A DNA stretch of 64,000 nucleotides from Gnetum montanum (Eukaryota > Streptophyta > Gnetopsida > Gnetales > Gnetaceae): positions 1,633-65,632 of the forward strand of contig MNCI01029709.1 in NCBI GenBank assembly GCA_015680685.1, in the 5' to 3' direction. A program made the translations under genes and the position numbers. How positions within the stretch are numbered: position 1 is the first letter of the stretch; each line of letters opens with the position of its first letter. Under the pieces are notes generated by a model. It ran no database searches and was not told where the DNA came from. It saw nothing but the letters and a program-made list of their open reading frames with translations. Shown here in pieces: positions 34,659 through 47,930 of this stretch.

Positions 34659-35427
34659 CCAAGATAATAAGACATAAAGTACACTACATCATAGCATCAA
34701 AACACCATTAACATTAATATGAGAAAGAAAAATCCTAATGGTCTTGGGATGTCAATACTAATTTTCACCTTTTCAACCAATCTTTAAAAACCTCTCCTTT
34801 AGGGTAGGAAAAAGATCAAGGCCTGTCTAGTTCCCTTTTGAGCTTTTACTTTTAATAAGAGGGTACCTCTAAATCAAAATATGAAAAATGATAGAAAATA
34901 ATAAATCGTCAAGAATAAATTAAGGAATAACATAAGGATCATCCCTCCATGCACATATGGGAAAAAAAGAGAGAATTAATTTCCATAAATCTAAAATAAA
35001 AATTTCGTACAAAGATTCATCTTCAACTTAAAATTAAAATTTTGCATCATGGAATGCCTTTTATAATCACATCATATATGTGCTTTTAAATGTAGAAAAG
35101 GACATCAAGCTTAAGAATATTCTAGAAAGTATCAAAAGTAGCATTATTTATTATCCTTACACAAATGACAAAAGTAGAAGAATTACACCATATTTAGCTT
35201 CTTGAGTAAAAGAATAGTAAACAAAAGAATATTTAATAGAGTATTCTTGATAGTAAAATAGACAAATTGGATTACCAAAATTAAGAATTTATAATCAATT
35301 TTCAATAGGAAAGGCTCTACATAATAAATACTAACTAAAAAATAAAATTGTTTGTGAAAGTCAAATGTAACAAGTGCACTTTGTCCTAAGCAATTATTTG
35401 GAAAAGAAGTAAAGCCTCCATATAAGA

Positions 35428-35549
35428 AGAATCATAAATGTAACCATAAGGTAATTTGATGTATGATAGCATGAAACTTTCATGCATAGAGAATCATATA
35501 TGCAACATTAAGGTAATTTGATATATGAAAGCATGAAACTTCCAGTCAT
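35428..35549 (+). repeat. Tandem duplication, two units of about 62 bp
   Basis: Both units contain AAGGTAATTTGAT followed by AGCATGAAACTT. They are moderately diverged. No function is apparent. Confidence 0.75.
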
Positions 35550-35704
35550 TTTCCCAACAAAGCTAAAAGTTTAGTTGATCCATATCATTTTATAATGCAT
35601 CATTGAAACTCAATTCAAAGGAGTCATCATCATAGTCTTATTTCAACAAAATGAGGGCAAAAATGTTCTATCATGCACAAAAATGGTTAATATTTAACAA
35701 TAAG

Positions 35705-35805
35705 ATGTTATCTAATGGTAGGACCTTTGATTTAAAAACTTCAAGTTATAGGTCAATTTTAGTGAGCAATGCTAACTTATAAAATTATAATTTGACTATA
35801 TGTTT
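35705..35805 (+). mobile_element. Second SINE-like copy
   Basis: It is homologous to 4270-4385 over A-box-like, B-box-like and downstream TTATAAAAT blocks. It is more decayed than the first copy. Confidence 0.35.
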
Positions 35806-38049
35806 AAATTAAATATTCTCACAAAACTTTCATGAAAATAAAATTCAAATGTTACTTAAACCTAGGTTTTGCAATTTAAGGAACAAACACCTTACCATCA
35901 CTCAGAGCTTAGGTTTTGTAATTTCTACTTGTGCAACATTGACATGGGCATGGATAAATAAGAGCTTTATTATGGGTAGGTTGGTAGTAATAACATTGGT
36001 CAGAATAGAAGGAAGAATGGATTGGGATGAAAATAAAAATAAAGACAAAAGGAAATGAAGATGAGGGGGAGGCATCAACAGTAAAGAAGCAATGGATGAT
36101 GCCCTTTTGCTTGGGGTAGTGTTTGGTTTTCCCTAACAGGGGATTGGCACTATTGCCTAGGAACATGAACTTATCCAAGGGAGGGCATGTCTCACCTTGC
36201 CTCCAATTCACTCTTTTTAGTTTAAGGCTTTTATACATGTGGACATGACCTAGTCATTGGTTGCATTCCATATGTACATGAAGCATGGTTTAAAAAGTTA
36301 ACAAATATGCAGGTTCGGGATGTTGTGATAATTGTAAAAAAAAATTGTAAGTGTCATTACATCTATTTGAAAGTTTTGAACAAAAAATAATATAACCTTA
36401 TTGATTTTTTATATAAAATAAAGTTTTTATACAACTTAATTTGGATTGGTAAAAATTCTAATATGTGATGGATTATGTTGGTGATCACTTTGGACCACCA
36501 ATGTTGATCTCTTCCTCATGATGAAAATCACAAGGATGGGATGTTCTTTTAAACTCAATTTTATCTATTTTTTGGTCTATGGAAGCACCAAGGCCCGAAT
36601 ACCTCCAAAAAAACTCATTGATTATAGAGAAAACTATGTATTTTGAGCTCTATTTTAATATAAACTTTACAATATCATGTACAGAGAGTCAAATAGTAAA
36701 TTAACTTTTATGAAAAGATTCAATCATCTTTACTCTATACTATAAGTGAATATAATCTCTTACTATATCAAATCTACCTAGTATGTGTAGTCTAGATTAT
36801 ATGCTACTCATGAAATCTAACCTTTCATCTAATGCTTAAGTGTAATCCCACAAAATCTATTATCAATCTTCCCTAGAGAGAAAATTCCACAAGAAAACTA
36901 GAAATAAAGCAAGACTCAATGGATTTTGAAAAGTACAATACTAGAATTATGTAGAATATTAAACATTAAAATGAGGTACTATTGACATGAGTAAACGATT
37001 TGGGAAAATAAAGCTATTCAGATTAGTTAATAGTGGCAAAAATTGTTAAACCCTTTGGTTCAAACAAGTAATTCAAAATGGGCTATATTTAACAGGAACA
37101 AGCAACCAAAGTTGTTTCAAACTAGTCAAAAAAGGAAAAAAATTGCTAAACCTAGAGTTATTTAAGTGATTTAAATAAATCAAAATATGAGATGCCACAC
37201 ATAATACATTCTTCAACACTAGCCAAGAAACTATGATAAAGTAGGGAAATAAGAATTAAATCATAGGATTGAAGTAAATAGTTGAATCAAATTTGAAGTT
37301 AGAATGCCATCATATAGGAAATCACTCCTAGCTTTTCTAGTATTCTCCTCCCAATTTGTAGATCCTCTTTCAAATCTATTTTTGGGATTTTTTATAATAG
37401 CCTTTAACAGTTACAACTATTATAGAAGTTTAAAGCTATAGTTGCTTCACATTCGGTTTACATCATTACAAGGCATGAGATAACTGTTCTATTGAATTTA
37501 AGATCCCTCAGTTGGTAACTATCATAATTTAAGAGAGTTTTTATCAGCCTAATTCAAAGAGCTTTTATCAACCTAATTCATTGTATTTGGCTTAGATTTA
37601 TTATGCTTCTTCAATACATCTTTGACACTCATTTCTCTTACAGTTGATTCAATTAGAAAATCTATTATTTTTAGTAAAGAAAATCCCATTTTGGTTTAAA
37701 TCCAAGATTTCGCCTAAGCAATTTTTAGCCATAATCCTAGTAGCTATCATTAGAAAATTCAAATGATCTTGTTTATACTGGTGTGTAAAAATTTTCTGTT
37801 AGCTCTCTAATTCCCACTCCTCTTTGCTTTATTTGTATAAATATAGCTTGTTTTCCTTATGATGGCTCTATGCTATGGATTCATGCTCTCTGCTCTCAGC
37901 TTTAATGGTGGTTTTGCACTTTAGAGGTGGCTCTATGATACTCTTAGCTTTGTTTTCTAGCTTTGTTTGTAGCTTTTTTCTTTACATAGCCTTCTTATAG
38001 ATGTCAACTATAGAGCCCTTTTTGAATCTTTGAATGAAGCTATTTTTTT

Positions 38050-39830
38050 AATTCATTATATTATAAAGTTGATGTGGAACAAAGATTATAGGCCTTTATC
38101 GTAGAGCTAATATTTGGTTCTACATGCCATGTCCTATTGCTCATTGAGCTAGATTAAAAATGAAATCCACATGTGCATGAAATGTAAACCTTTGTGGATC
38201 CCAGATGAGCTCTAATCTTGTTCATAGAGCTTCTTAGTAGAACTAGATCTCACCTCTACAAACATCTACTAACTCTAGAGTTGATGTGGTAAAGCTTGCT
38301 TATAAAATCAATTTTCAATTGTACAAGCTTCTTCTATGAGTTGAAATGACATATATTAATGTGACATTGATAACGTATTAGAGCTATACCAGAAGGCTAA
38401 TGTGCTAGATGTTGATGTGGTAGATGAAGTTTTCCTTTCTATGGACTTGAGAATCTTCATGGTAGATGCAGTCATGGCTAATGTCGATGTGATTCATAAA
38501 ATAAAAAGATGACTATATTCTAGAACTAATTTTTGGTTCTATAAGTTCATTATATTGAAGAGTTGATGTGGATGGGCTATTTTTATAAATCCAAAACCTT
38601 TACAAATTCATTGGAAGGAGTTGACATGGTAGAAGTAATTGTGAGCTTATTTTCTGATCTGAATTTTGGCTCTACATACTAGCTCTACGAGTTGCTGTGA
38701 CATAGTGTTAATGTGGTAGAGCCCTTTAGAAAAGTGAAAATTTGGCTCTACCAACTATCTATATGAGTTGACTTAGTAGAACCAATTATGATCTTGTTTG
38801 TGAAACTAAATTTTAGCTCTACATACCAACTCTTTGAGTTTATGTGGTATGACACTAATGTGGTAGCGCTTATTTTTAGAACTATTTTTTAGATCTACAA
38901 CCTCTATCATGGCAAAGCTCTCTTGTAGAACCATTTTTTAGCTCATGAGAGTTGATGTGATAGAATTTCTTTGTAGAGCAATTTTTTGGTTCTATAAACC
39001 TTTTGTGATGTAAATGCTAACATGGAAAAGCGACCTCAAGCTTCTTTGTAGAATTGAATAAATTTGATGTGGTAGAGATAAAAATGAGCTTGCTTATAGG
39101 GTGGAAATTCCACTTTGCAAATCTAGTCTATAGGCTAACATGGTAGAATTATTTTTGAGCTTGTCCATAGAACAAAAGTTAACTTGAAGAACCAATTCCA
39201 CATACTGACATGGTAGAGCTCTTTTGTAGAGTTGAAATCTAACTCTACAAGTTGACTTAGCATGATGCTAATGTGGAAAAGCATGTTGAACTTTGCTAAT
39301 GTGGTAGATGAAGTTTTTCTTTTTCATGAGATCAAGAATATTCATCTAGATGCTAACATGGTAGATGTAGCATGTTTTCTATAGATGAGAAAATGAGCTT
39401 CATCTAGATGTTGGTGTGGCACATGCTTATGTGGCAAAGTTATTTCATAGAGACATTCTTTTTGTTATACAAACTTCCTTTATGAGTTGACATGGCAGAG
39501 CAATGATGTGGCATGTAGAGCTTTATAAAGCCACTTTTAGGCTTTACGATCCTCTTCTACAAGCTGATGTGGAAGAACCAAAATGATCTTCTCTTGTAGA
39601 GCTAATTTTGAGCTCTACAAGCTTTTCCTATGTGCTGATGTGGCATATTTGAATGATTCATTTCTTGTAGAGTCATTTCATGAAGCTACTTTCTTAACAA
39701 AGTTGATTTGACAAGGCCATTTTTTATGTTTTTCATTGAACCAAATTTTTTCTATACGAGTTGATGTGTCAACATACTTTAACCAACCATTTTTGGATTC
39801 AACTTGAGCTTTTTTTTTCCTTAAATAAGG
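38050..39830. repeat. Long degenerate tandem array of GTTGATGTGGTAGAGC-type units
   Basis: Two linked motifs alternate throughout, GAGTTGATGTGGTAGAGC and TTTTTGGCTCTACAA, with many variants and variable spacing of roughly 60-120 bases. No coding sequence. The array lies downstream, in minus-strand direction, of the pol end of element E. Tat-lineage retrotransposons are known to carry variable tandem repeats in their 3' untranslated region, so it may belong to E. A TATA-like TATAAATATAGC at about 37826 is on the plus strand, which leaves orientation open. Confidence 0.6.
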
Positions 39831-41310
39831 GTTTTCCTTAGAACTTAACTATTTGTTCTAATGCCCATCGAGATGCAACTGATGCTTAAGCTCTTGTGAT
39901 TCCATTTTGACAATCTCAACTTAGTTAGTTGAGTGTAAGTTTAAGGAAGTTTAACTAATGTAAGCTTTATCTTTAATGATTAGCTTAGCATTCAAATTTT
40001 ACTTTGATATCCTAGCTCTATAAATAATCCAAAAATTCTATGAGTTCTATTACATTACAAAACTTGAAAATTAGTCTTGCAATTACATATCCTCTTTCAA
40101 CCCATGAGCTCTTAATGTTACAAAGCTTTATTCATACTACAGCTTCTACCAAACTTGGTTTCAAGCTTTTGAAGCTTAAAATCATGATTATGACCTAATA
40201 TTTTTGTTATATAAATTCAAATCCCTAAATTATTATGAAATACAAGGTCCTATTTTATGAAAAAGCTAAGGTAATACAAACCATAAGAAACCCAAGACTT
40301 AAGCCTTGATTCATTTATGGTTGAAATATGATAACATTTATTGCCTCCATTTTTCCTTAAAATATTGATGCTAAACTCTTGGAATGAAAAACTTTCATTA
40401 TTTTGATGAAATAGTGTATAATGGTACTAAGATTTGAAAGAAAATATTTTTTAGGAAAATTTATAATCAAGATTAAGGCTTGATAGCATAAAAACCCCAT
40501 GCACACTACATGTTATGCATAATATATATACATGTGACTATCTATTTGGAAGCCAATTAAGTGGTGAAGAGAAAATGGTTTCCATGATCTTTCTTGGAAA
40601 CCTTCTTTCAGAAGCTCCATGATACCTAATCCCAGTTATGATTCTGGCTTTATTTTCCTCCTCTTAGCTAGGAACTTACTCTCTAGCTATGACTCTTTTA
40701 TTACTTCAATTTCATCATTTTTCAGTTGACTTGGAAGGGTTACCTTTCCCTTCTCTTTGGGTTGATTTTTTAGTGGAAAATGTGAGTCAAGTTCTTGAGA
40801 TTTCTCTTGGCTTAACTGTTAAGTAGCTTGGGATATGAAGACTTCTTCTATGAATCTAAACTATTCAAATTTTCTTCATTGCTATATGGTCGCGTGATTC
40901 TTGGATATTGATAGTACTTGTCCCAAACTTGTTCATGAATTAAATGGTTATTTGTTAAGAAGAAAAAGTTATCTCCCAACCATGTCATGTACAAACTACT
41001 ATATGAAGCTCCATCGTTTGTAGCTTTATGGTATGCCCTCATGACATGTTCAGGGTAGCACCTAGATAATTAAGGAATAAGAGACCTTGTATTCACCATC
41101 TTTCTAAAAATGCTCTTAACATAAGATTTCCTTTGCTAGGGAAAGATCAACCATACTTCATTATATAATCTAGGTTCTTGAAAACCTCTTACTGCTATAA
41201 CAAATAGCTTAAGTTTTTATTAACCTTTCACTAAAGCTATTTATTAACCATAAAATAAATACTATTTACATATTTACAATCTCTATTTCTCCTCAATTCT
41301 ATTAGGGATT
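39831..41310. other. Non-coding stretch between the array and the pol end of element E
   Basis: AT-rich DNA with no frame worth calling. It probably represents 3' untranslated sequence of E on the minus strand. Confidence 0.4.
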
Positions 41311-41329
41311 GGGCAGTTATCCAAAGTAG

Positions 41330-42420
41330 TGCTTAAGATGGATGGCATTAGGTGGAAACTTAAGCTCAATTCCATCCATTATGGATAGTTTATACATGTT
41401 ATCTGACAATTTTTACTAGATAATGAATGAGCCTATCCATTTGGTAGAAAATTTGTTATGATCATGCCTTCTTGTGTCTCAAATTAACACTAGATCATCC
41501 ACTTTTAATGCCCTCTTTAAAGTATTCCTATCAAACCATCTTTTGATCTATGATGCCTTTATTAGCAAATTGCATCTAGCTTTTTCTCTCTTATCTTTTC
41601 TCTTGATAAGCAAAGACATTAAAATATTATATATATCTACCTTTTCACTATACTTTTGCAAAATTTTTGATGTTGAAGTTAAGATCATGTTGGTAATTCT
41701 TGTAGCTACTCCATAAATAAGATTATAGGGTGAGGTGCTTATAGATCTCTTAATCCATGTGCAATCTACCCATAGGGTGGAATGAAGATAATTATGTGAG
41801 TTTCTTGAACTCCCTTCCATTGAGCTTTTTAAGTAGGAAATAAGCTTTTTATTTGTAGATTTAGCTAACCCATTTCCTTATGGTTAATAATTTGATAAAG
41901 ATAATAAAAGGATAGATTTTTTAGAAGCACAACTTATAAATTCCTTAAATTGAAATGCAAGACCATTATCTAATATTAATACTTTTGGCATGTCAAAATG
42001 ACTTAAAATATGATCTTTGAGGAACCTTATTACATTCAAAGCTAAACGTTTCTTCAAAGCTTTTGCTTCTACCCACTTGGTGAAATAATCTATAGTTGTA
42101 AGTATAAATTTATGCCTAACTTTTGAAGAAGTAATCGTGCCAATAAAATCTAAGTCCCATTGCTGAAATGACCTTTTTGCAATTATCGATTTTAGTGAAA
42201 CACTAAAGTTCTTGATTTTGGACCCATGAATTTGACATATGTAATAGAATTGAATCTTCAAGCTAATATCTTGATACATGCTATGCCAATAAAATCCATA
42301 ACATAATATATGTTGCATAGTGGATTTTGGTGAATCAAAGAATAGGTTTGTATGATCATGAAATTGTTCCAATATGAGCTCAGTCTAGTTATTCTTGACA
42401 TATTCTAATAGAACTTCTTT
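41330..42420 (-). pseudogene. Element E integrase remnant
   Basis: The zinc-finger region begins near 42380 (LEQFHDHTNLFF; FYWHSMYQDI; the CxxC is partly decayed to YICQIHGSK). The catalytic core reads FQQWDLDFIGTI, then TIDYFTKWVEAKALKK (first Asp), then LILDNGLAFQFKEF (second Asp retained). Homology continues below 41884 in shifted frames through HNYLHSTLWVD and SPYNLIYG, an FRK/DLVL-type block, KWIG and a final LKHYF near 41315, as at the end of Tat integrases. The clean frame is 42372-41884. It would have integrated cDNA. Confidence 0.8.
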
Positions 42421-43453
42421 GAAATCCTTTCTATATAATATCCCATTTTTCACTAGAAACTTGTTCATATTTTTAAGAGAATCTCTTCTTCAACTCATAG
42501 TCAGATTATTCAAAACTTTCTTTGAAGTAAATAACTCTAGGATTTCATCATACCAATTTTTGCTATGGGAATCTAACACAAAAATTTTATCTTCTTTAGT
42601 CATTAGTTTGGCTAATCCCATTCCTTTTGCTATTTTGCATAATTCTAATGATAATTTAAATCTTTAAAATTTAACAACCCAACTTCCTCTTTTTGACCCA
42701 ATTTCATTTTGAGCTAAAAATTTCTTAACAATAGGCTTTGTTATCATAGAATGAATCAAAGAGCTTTTTAAATGATATTTGAAATGTAATAGTGATTTGA
42801 TAATGGAATATTCCTATTTTTCTAAATTTGAATAGTTTAATTCAAAATCCTTAAGTTGGTAACCAAAAAATTAAATTGGCTCATCATGATCAAAACTATA
42901 ACAACTGAATCACTAGAAGTAAAAGCATATAATTAGAAGTCTTCTTCTAATTTAGGTTTAGCTAAATATAGAGCTTTTTAATTTCTACTAATGCTTTCTA
43001 TGATTTAGGTGTCTTCCTTACCTAAATATCCTTCTTGAGCATGCACATTAAGGATTTGGTGATCTTTGTAAATTTTGGTATAAATTTATTGATAAAATTT
43101 ATTTTTCCAAAGAATGATCTAAGAGACTTTTTGTTGATCAAATGCTTAATGTTTTGAATAGCTTGGATTTTTTCATTATCTATGGGTATACCCTTCTAAC
43201 AAATTATATATTCTAACGAGCTTCTAGACTTTACCCCAAAAATTCCTTTTTTATGATTCAAGGAAATGCCATGTTCTTGACATCTATTAAAAATTTGCTA
43301 AAGGTGACTGATGTAATCTTCTTTCTTCTTTGAATAAATAGTAATATCATCTAGATAAATCGTAACAAAATTTTTATTATATCCTTAAAATATATATTCA
43401 TGTCTCATTGGAAAGTTGCTCTAGCATTTGATAATCTAAAATGCATCCTTTTG
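42420..43453 (-). pseudogene. Element E RT C-terminal half and RNase H remnant
   Basis: It reads from the border of element F: LSNARATFQ, then the catalytic YLDDITIYSKKK near 43360-43330, then HGISLNHKK, GIPIDNEKIQAI and SLRSFFGKINFI of the RT thumb/connection. RNase H-like sequence follows to about 42700, then a linker. Stops are present from about 43195 on. The YxDD box is intact. Confidence 0.8.
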
Positions 43454-44227
43454 TGATGGGCAGCCAGGTACCCCTATGCCCAACCATATGAATCACTAAG
43501 GTGTTTACACATGATCTAGTCAAATTCCATGGACCTATAGTTCTCTAGTGCACTAGTTAGTCTAAGAAGTGAAATGGCCATTGAGAACATTCGTTGTCTT
43601 CCCAACTACACTTGTGAGGCTTAAGGGTATGGTTTAAGTGTGATTGAGGTACATGATTTTTCTNNNNNNNNNNNNNNNNNNNNNNNNNNNNNNNNNNNNN
43701 NNNNNNNNNNNNNNNNNNNNNNNNNNNNNNNNNNNNNNNNNNNNNNNNNNNNNNNNNNNNNNNNNNNNNNNNNNNNNNNNNNNNNNNNNNNNNNNNNNNN
43801 NNNNNNNNNNNNNNNNNNNNNNNNNNNNNNNNNNNNNNNNNNNNNNNNNNNNNNNNNNNNNNNNNNNNNNNNNNNNNNNNNNNNNNNNNNNNNNNNNNNN
43901 NNNNNNNNNNNNNNNNNNNNNNNNNNNNNNNNNNNNNNNNNNNNNNNNNNNNNNNNNNNNNNNNNNNNNNNNNNNNNNNNNNNNNNNNNNNNNNNNNNNN
44001 NNNNNNNNNNNNNNNNNNNNNNNNNNNNNNNNNNNNNNNNNNNNNNNNNNNNNNNNNNNNNNNNNNNNNNNNNNNNNNNNNNNNNNNNNNNNNNNNNNNN
44101 NNNNNNNNNNNNNNNNNNNNNNNNNNNNNNNNNNNNNNNNNNNNNNGACTCTAACATTGGACACCCGATATCGATGCTCCTACATTGAATACTTGACATC
44201 AAAGTAGATGAAAAATGTAATTCATCA
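43454..44227 (-). repeat. Element F 3' LTR (left), partly unsequenced
   Basis: It begins, in plus orientation, TGATGGGCAGCCAGGTACCCC and ends AATTCATCA. It matches 50672-51500. The middle is an N run that corresponds to about 540 bp of the right copy. The polypurine tract, TACCCCATGA in plus orientation, follows at 44228. Confidence 0.85.
43664..44146. other. Assembly gap of 483 N
   Basis: All ORFs overlapping this run are artefacts of N translation. Comparison with the right LTR suggests the true missing length is close to the N count, somewhat longer. Confidence 0.95.
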
Positions 44228-44236
44228 TACCCCATG

Positions 44237-46290
44237 ATTGAATGAAAACTCATCCTCAAGTGAAGAAGAGAAGAAACAAGTTTCTTATAAAATATTGGGT
44301 AGGTATGGGATTATTGACTGACATACAAACTAACAAAAATGGAACAAATAAACTCCAAGTGCCTAAGTGTATGGAGTTACAATCTTTACAAAATTAGATG
44401 TTCATGATAAGAGAAGTGAACACCTTGGAGAAAATTGATATCCAACATCCTTTGGAAGTTGAGTGAGAGAGAAGATCCAATGATCATGAATGGTCTGCCT
44501 TGTGTGGTACTACTACATCATCCTTGGTGAAGATATTCCTACTTCTAGTCCATGCTTCCCACTACAATCATAATAGAATTGTGAATTAGTATGCAATGTG
44601 TAACACATAGCTATTAAATGCACCTTATCTCATTGGTGGTTACACTCAGCTAGGTTGTGATTATGGTATATTATCCTTTAGGAGTGTTAGTGGGAAGGCT
44701 AACAAATAGAGTAAAATAGATAAGTGGTCCATTACATTTGAAAACATTTGACACAAGGAAATATTTGAAGAGGGTGTAAGAATTCACAATAATAAAAAGA
44801 AAAGTTTACTAAAAAATGTTATGAAGATGTTCACAATTGGATATCATTGATGGGGTAAACAAAAAGATTTAATTGTAAGAATGTCTAAGGGTAAAGAACT
44901 TAACTAACCTAACCAAAAGATATGCAAGTGGGTCATTACCAAAGCAAGCATAGGCCTTTTATGCCCTTGCATAACTTTAAACCAAAGAGTTTGTGGGCTC
45001 CGTGGATGATTAATGGTTATAGAAGGTTAAGTACAAAAACTTGGAAGAAACTATAAAAAAATTATGACACATCAAACCAAGAAATTGAACAAGAACATGC
45101 AACCAACTGTGAGTTGAGACATGGTAAGCATAAATGGATGAGAGAGAGTGAAATGGAGTTCCTAATTAAGATCACATGAAGCCCCTTGTAGATTTTATGG
45201 TTAAATGACTTGATAAGATCCATCATTAGTCTAGACCAAAACCAACCACATTCAGTGACCTCGCATCATCATTATAAGACTAGTCCATCCCCTAAGACAT
45301 AAGAGTGCTCCCACAAATCAACCACTGTTCCTTATTAAAGAAGAAAAGAGAAGTAGGAAGTGAGGAATGGCCTTAGTTAGAGGGAACCTTTAGGCATCAA
45401 TAACATATCTTTCTAGTCCCATAACTAGTGCTTGTAGCTCGTTTATTTTGTCTAAGGGATGTGCTTTGAATTTCCATAATTTTTTTTGAAATGAACACTG
45501 CACCATGCAAAGACATATGCGTTTATTTTTTCTAAGGGATGTACTTTGAATTCCCATTGTCTTTTTAACGAGAACCACACCATGCAAAGTCTTATTCAAC
45601 TTCTTTTATTGGTTGACATGGAATGGTAAGAAAGCCATGTAAGCACACATGCACCTAGGTAAATAAAAAGGCATAAAGAATATTGAATCCCCTTGAAGTC
45701 ACACCTTGCTCAAATCTTTGAATCCTTCATAATTCTAAATACTACCAAAGTCACAAATTTGTTAAAGTTCTATTAATGAAAAAGGGACTACACATTTCCA
45801 GAACAAGGAAAACCATAGAATTTATGGATGGATGGATGTGGACTCACTGCCTGTTGCATGAAAAAGAAACCATGTCCTAATCATTCATAAAAAATTCAAA
45901 GCCAGAAATGAGACACCAACAATCTAATAACAAAATAGTACATACCACCATCAAGAAACACATTACCACTGTATGTGGCACATATTAACAAAAATAAAAT
46001 AAAAGAAAATATAAAAGAAAGTGTAAAATTTTTAGGAAATAGAAAATGTACTAATGATGGTGTCAAATAGAAATTAGAAAATATTGATAACATGAATACA
46101 AGAAGATGTAAAATAAAGAATGTGTTAAACAAAAAGTTGTAAAACAAAAAAAATGTGTAAAATAAAAAGTTGAAAAAACTAAGGAGCCACTTATGTGGTT
46201 AGCATGGGTGGCCATCTCCCCCATGACTAAGTTGAAAGGAGGAGATCTAAAATATGGAGCATGGTTGTCCATCCAATGAGACATTTGTTG
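44237..46290 (-). other. Element F 3' non-coding region
   Basis: It shares blocks with the tails of B and G, such as the segment near 45360-45660 and that near 44580-44640. It lacks the large extra ORF seen in G at this position. T-rich on the minus strand near 46000-46190. Confidence 0.7.
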
Positions 46291-47065
46291 TATTTTCTAG
46301 CTTATGCTCATGGAAAGGTTTGATTTGTTGGATGTTGACTAGCTATTTCTCATCTAGGCTCTTAAATTTGTAGATCATCATGGCCCTAGAAGAAAAAGTT
46401 TGGTAAATGATGTAAGGTCCTTTCCAAAATATTTGGAACTTAGTTTGTTGAGGTATGTGTGTGGGGTTTTAGTAGATAACCTTATCTCCCAATTGAAATT
46501 TGACTTTTGTGATTTTAAGATCATAGTGCTTTTTTTGTAGGCCTTGTGTAACTCGTTAGATTATAGGGCTACTAATCATTTTTCATCTAGTAGGTTGAGA
46601 TTCATTAGTCTTTCTTTTTATGCTAAATTCAAGTCAAGGTCAAGGTCATAGGTTGTTGAAAGTGTATGAAGCTTGGATTGAATAAGAAGTATTGGTAATT
46701 TTCTATACACAAGCTCATAAGGAGAATAGGCTATAGGAAGTTTCCATGTTGAACAGTAGGCCCAAAGGGCATCGTTGAGTTTTGTGCTCTAGTCTTTCCT
46801 ATATTTGCTAACAGTTCTTGTTAAAATCCTTGTGATTTCCCTATTGGTAACCTTAGCTTGACCATTAGCTTGGGGGTGGTAGGGTTTTGTGAGTTTATAT
46901 TCAACTCCCAAGTATTGCATGAGCTTTTTAAAATTAGTGCCTATAAAGTGAGTTCCATTATCAGAAAGTAATGCACATGGCACACTAAGCCTATGTACAA
47001 CATTTTATTGTACAAACCGAGTAGTAGTAGAAGATGTATAGTCGATGAAAGCTGCTGCTTCTGAC
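46290..47065 (-). pseudogene. Element F integrase core and C-terminus
   Basis: The minus frame reads from EAAAFIDYTSSTTTRFVQ through LSDNGTHFIGTNFKKLMQYL, then KPYHPQANGQAKVTNREITR. The second catalytic Asp and the Glu are kept; the first lies in the deleted part. A clean block is 46983-46789. The C-terminal part (YELVYRKLP; KERLMNLNLLDE) follows to about 46290 with TAG stops at Trp sites. Confidence 0.8.
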
Positions 47066-47240
47066 CATTTTTCAACCACATTTAATGGCATCTTTTTCTA
47101 CTCTAGAGAAAGATTTGCATTGATTATGATTGGCTTCCCATTTTTTAAAAACACATATTCCATTTTGACTAGTCACCTTTTTAGTTCAAGGGGCTCTTGC
47201 TTGAAATTTTCAAAAATTTTCAACTCTCCCTAATAAGTAT
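47060..47240 (-). pseudogene. Element F deletion junction joining pre-RT linker to integrase
   Basis: The linker downstream of protease (NFKQEPLELK-type, then YVFLKNGKP) runs straight into integrase at the residues KWSEA. The corresponding G coordinates are about 55122 and 57053, so roughly 1.9 kb, including all of RT and RNase H, is absent. The motif AAATGG occurs at both parental positions, suggesting deletion at microhomology. Confidence 0.7.
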
Positions 47241-47539
47241 CATCATTTTCATCATTAGAGAGTTGGTGATGAACTTACTCTACTTCATCTATGCCTATGA
47301 CATATGCGCATGTTAGGCTCTTAGTTAGTACCATGCAAAGTGTGCTACTCTCAGAATCAGTGATCAACCACTAGGTACCCTCTTTTTTTGTGGCTACTGT
47401 TTATAGACACCTTTGAATTTCTACTTCTGGTGCATATTACTTGCATGTAGAGATAGATGCTTATTTCATAGTCCAAAGTTTCTACACACAATTGCACCAT
47501 GTATCGCTATACACAATGCATGGAACTCACTTCTTCTTA

Positions 47540-47930
47540 GTCTTCTAAAATGTATTTTCTTTGGATATTTCTAGGAAAAGATCTCTAATGTCCATTCTTG
47601 CATCAACAGTGTTAAGCCATGCCCTTTTCATGATGATTAGAAAATCCCCTTTGTATTTCTTCATCTTAATCACTAGGAAATTAGCAGGATAAGACCACCC
47701 ACAGACAATGGTCACAATGTCTTCCACTAGTTCCAATGGCACAGTGATGGATTGGCCTACCAATTCTAATCTAATATTGCTCTTCTTCAGAGGAGGAAGG
47801 TTCCATGCAGTGTACATCTCATGAGAAATTAAATTTAGACTAGAACCTAAGTTGAAAAGAGTTTTGCATGGTTCATTCTTGGCAATTTACAAATAAATGA
47901 GAGGACTTCCAAAATCGACTAATTTCATGG
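47540..47930 (-). pseudogene. Element F protease remnant
   Basis: The region CKTLFNLGSSLNLISHEM replaces the catalytic Asp of DSGSS with Asn, so it is inactive. Downstream LELVEDIVTIVCGWSYPANF and KGDFLIIMKRAWL match the same blocks in G and B. The clean frame is 47817-47545. Confidence 0.7.

Larger units (their letters stand above)
34664..37820. other. AT-rich spacer without recognisable genes
   Basis: All frames are short. The minus frame 36238-35909 is low in complexity (FVFIFIFIP) and I do not support it. The stretch includes a 62-bp tandem duplication (35428-35549), the second SINE-like copy (about 35705-35805) and a short duplication of TTTTATCARCCTAATTCA near 37536-37582. Confidence 0.5.

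Noticed and set aside
35909-36238. 109-codon minus-strand ORF
   Set aside because: Low-complexity FVFIFIFIP stretch, no domain, and no promoter or related sequence seen.
43621-44259. ORFs of 176-212 codons
   Set aside because: They consist mostly of N translated as X across the assembly gap.
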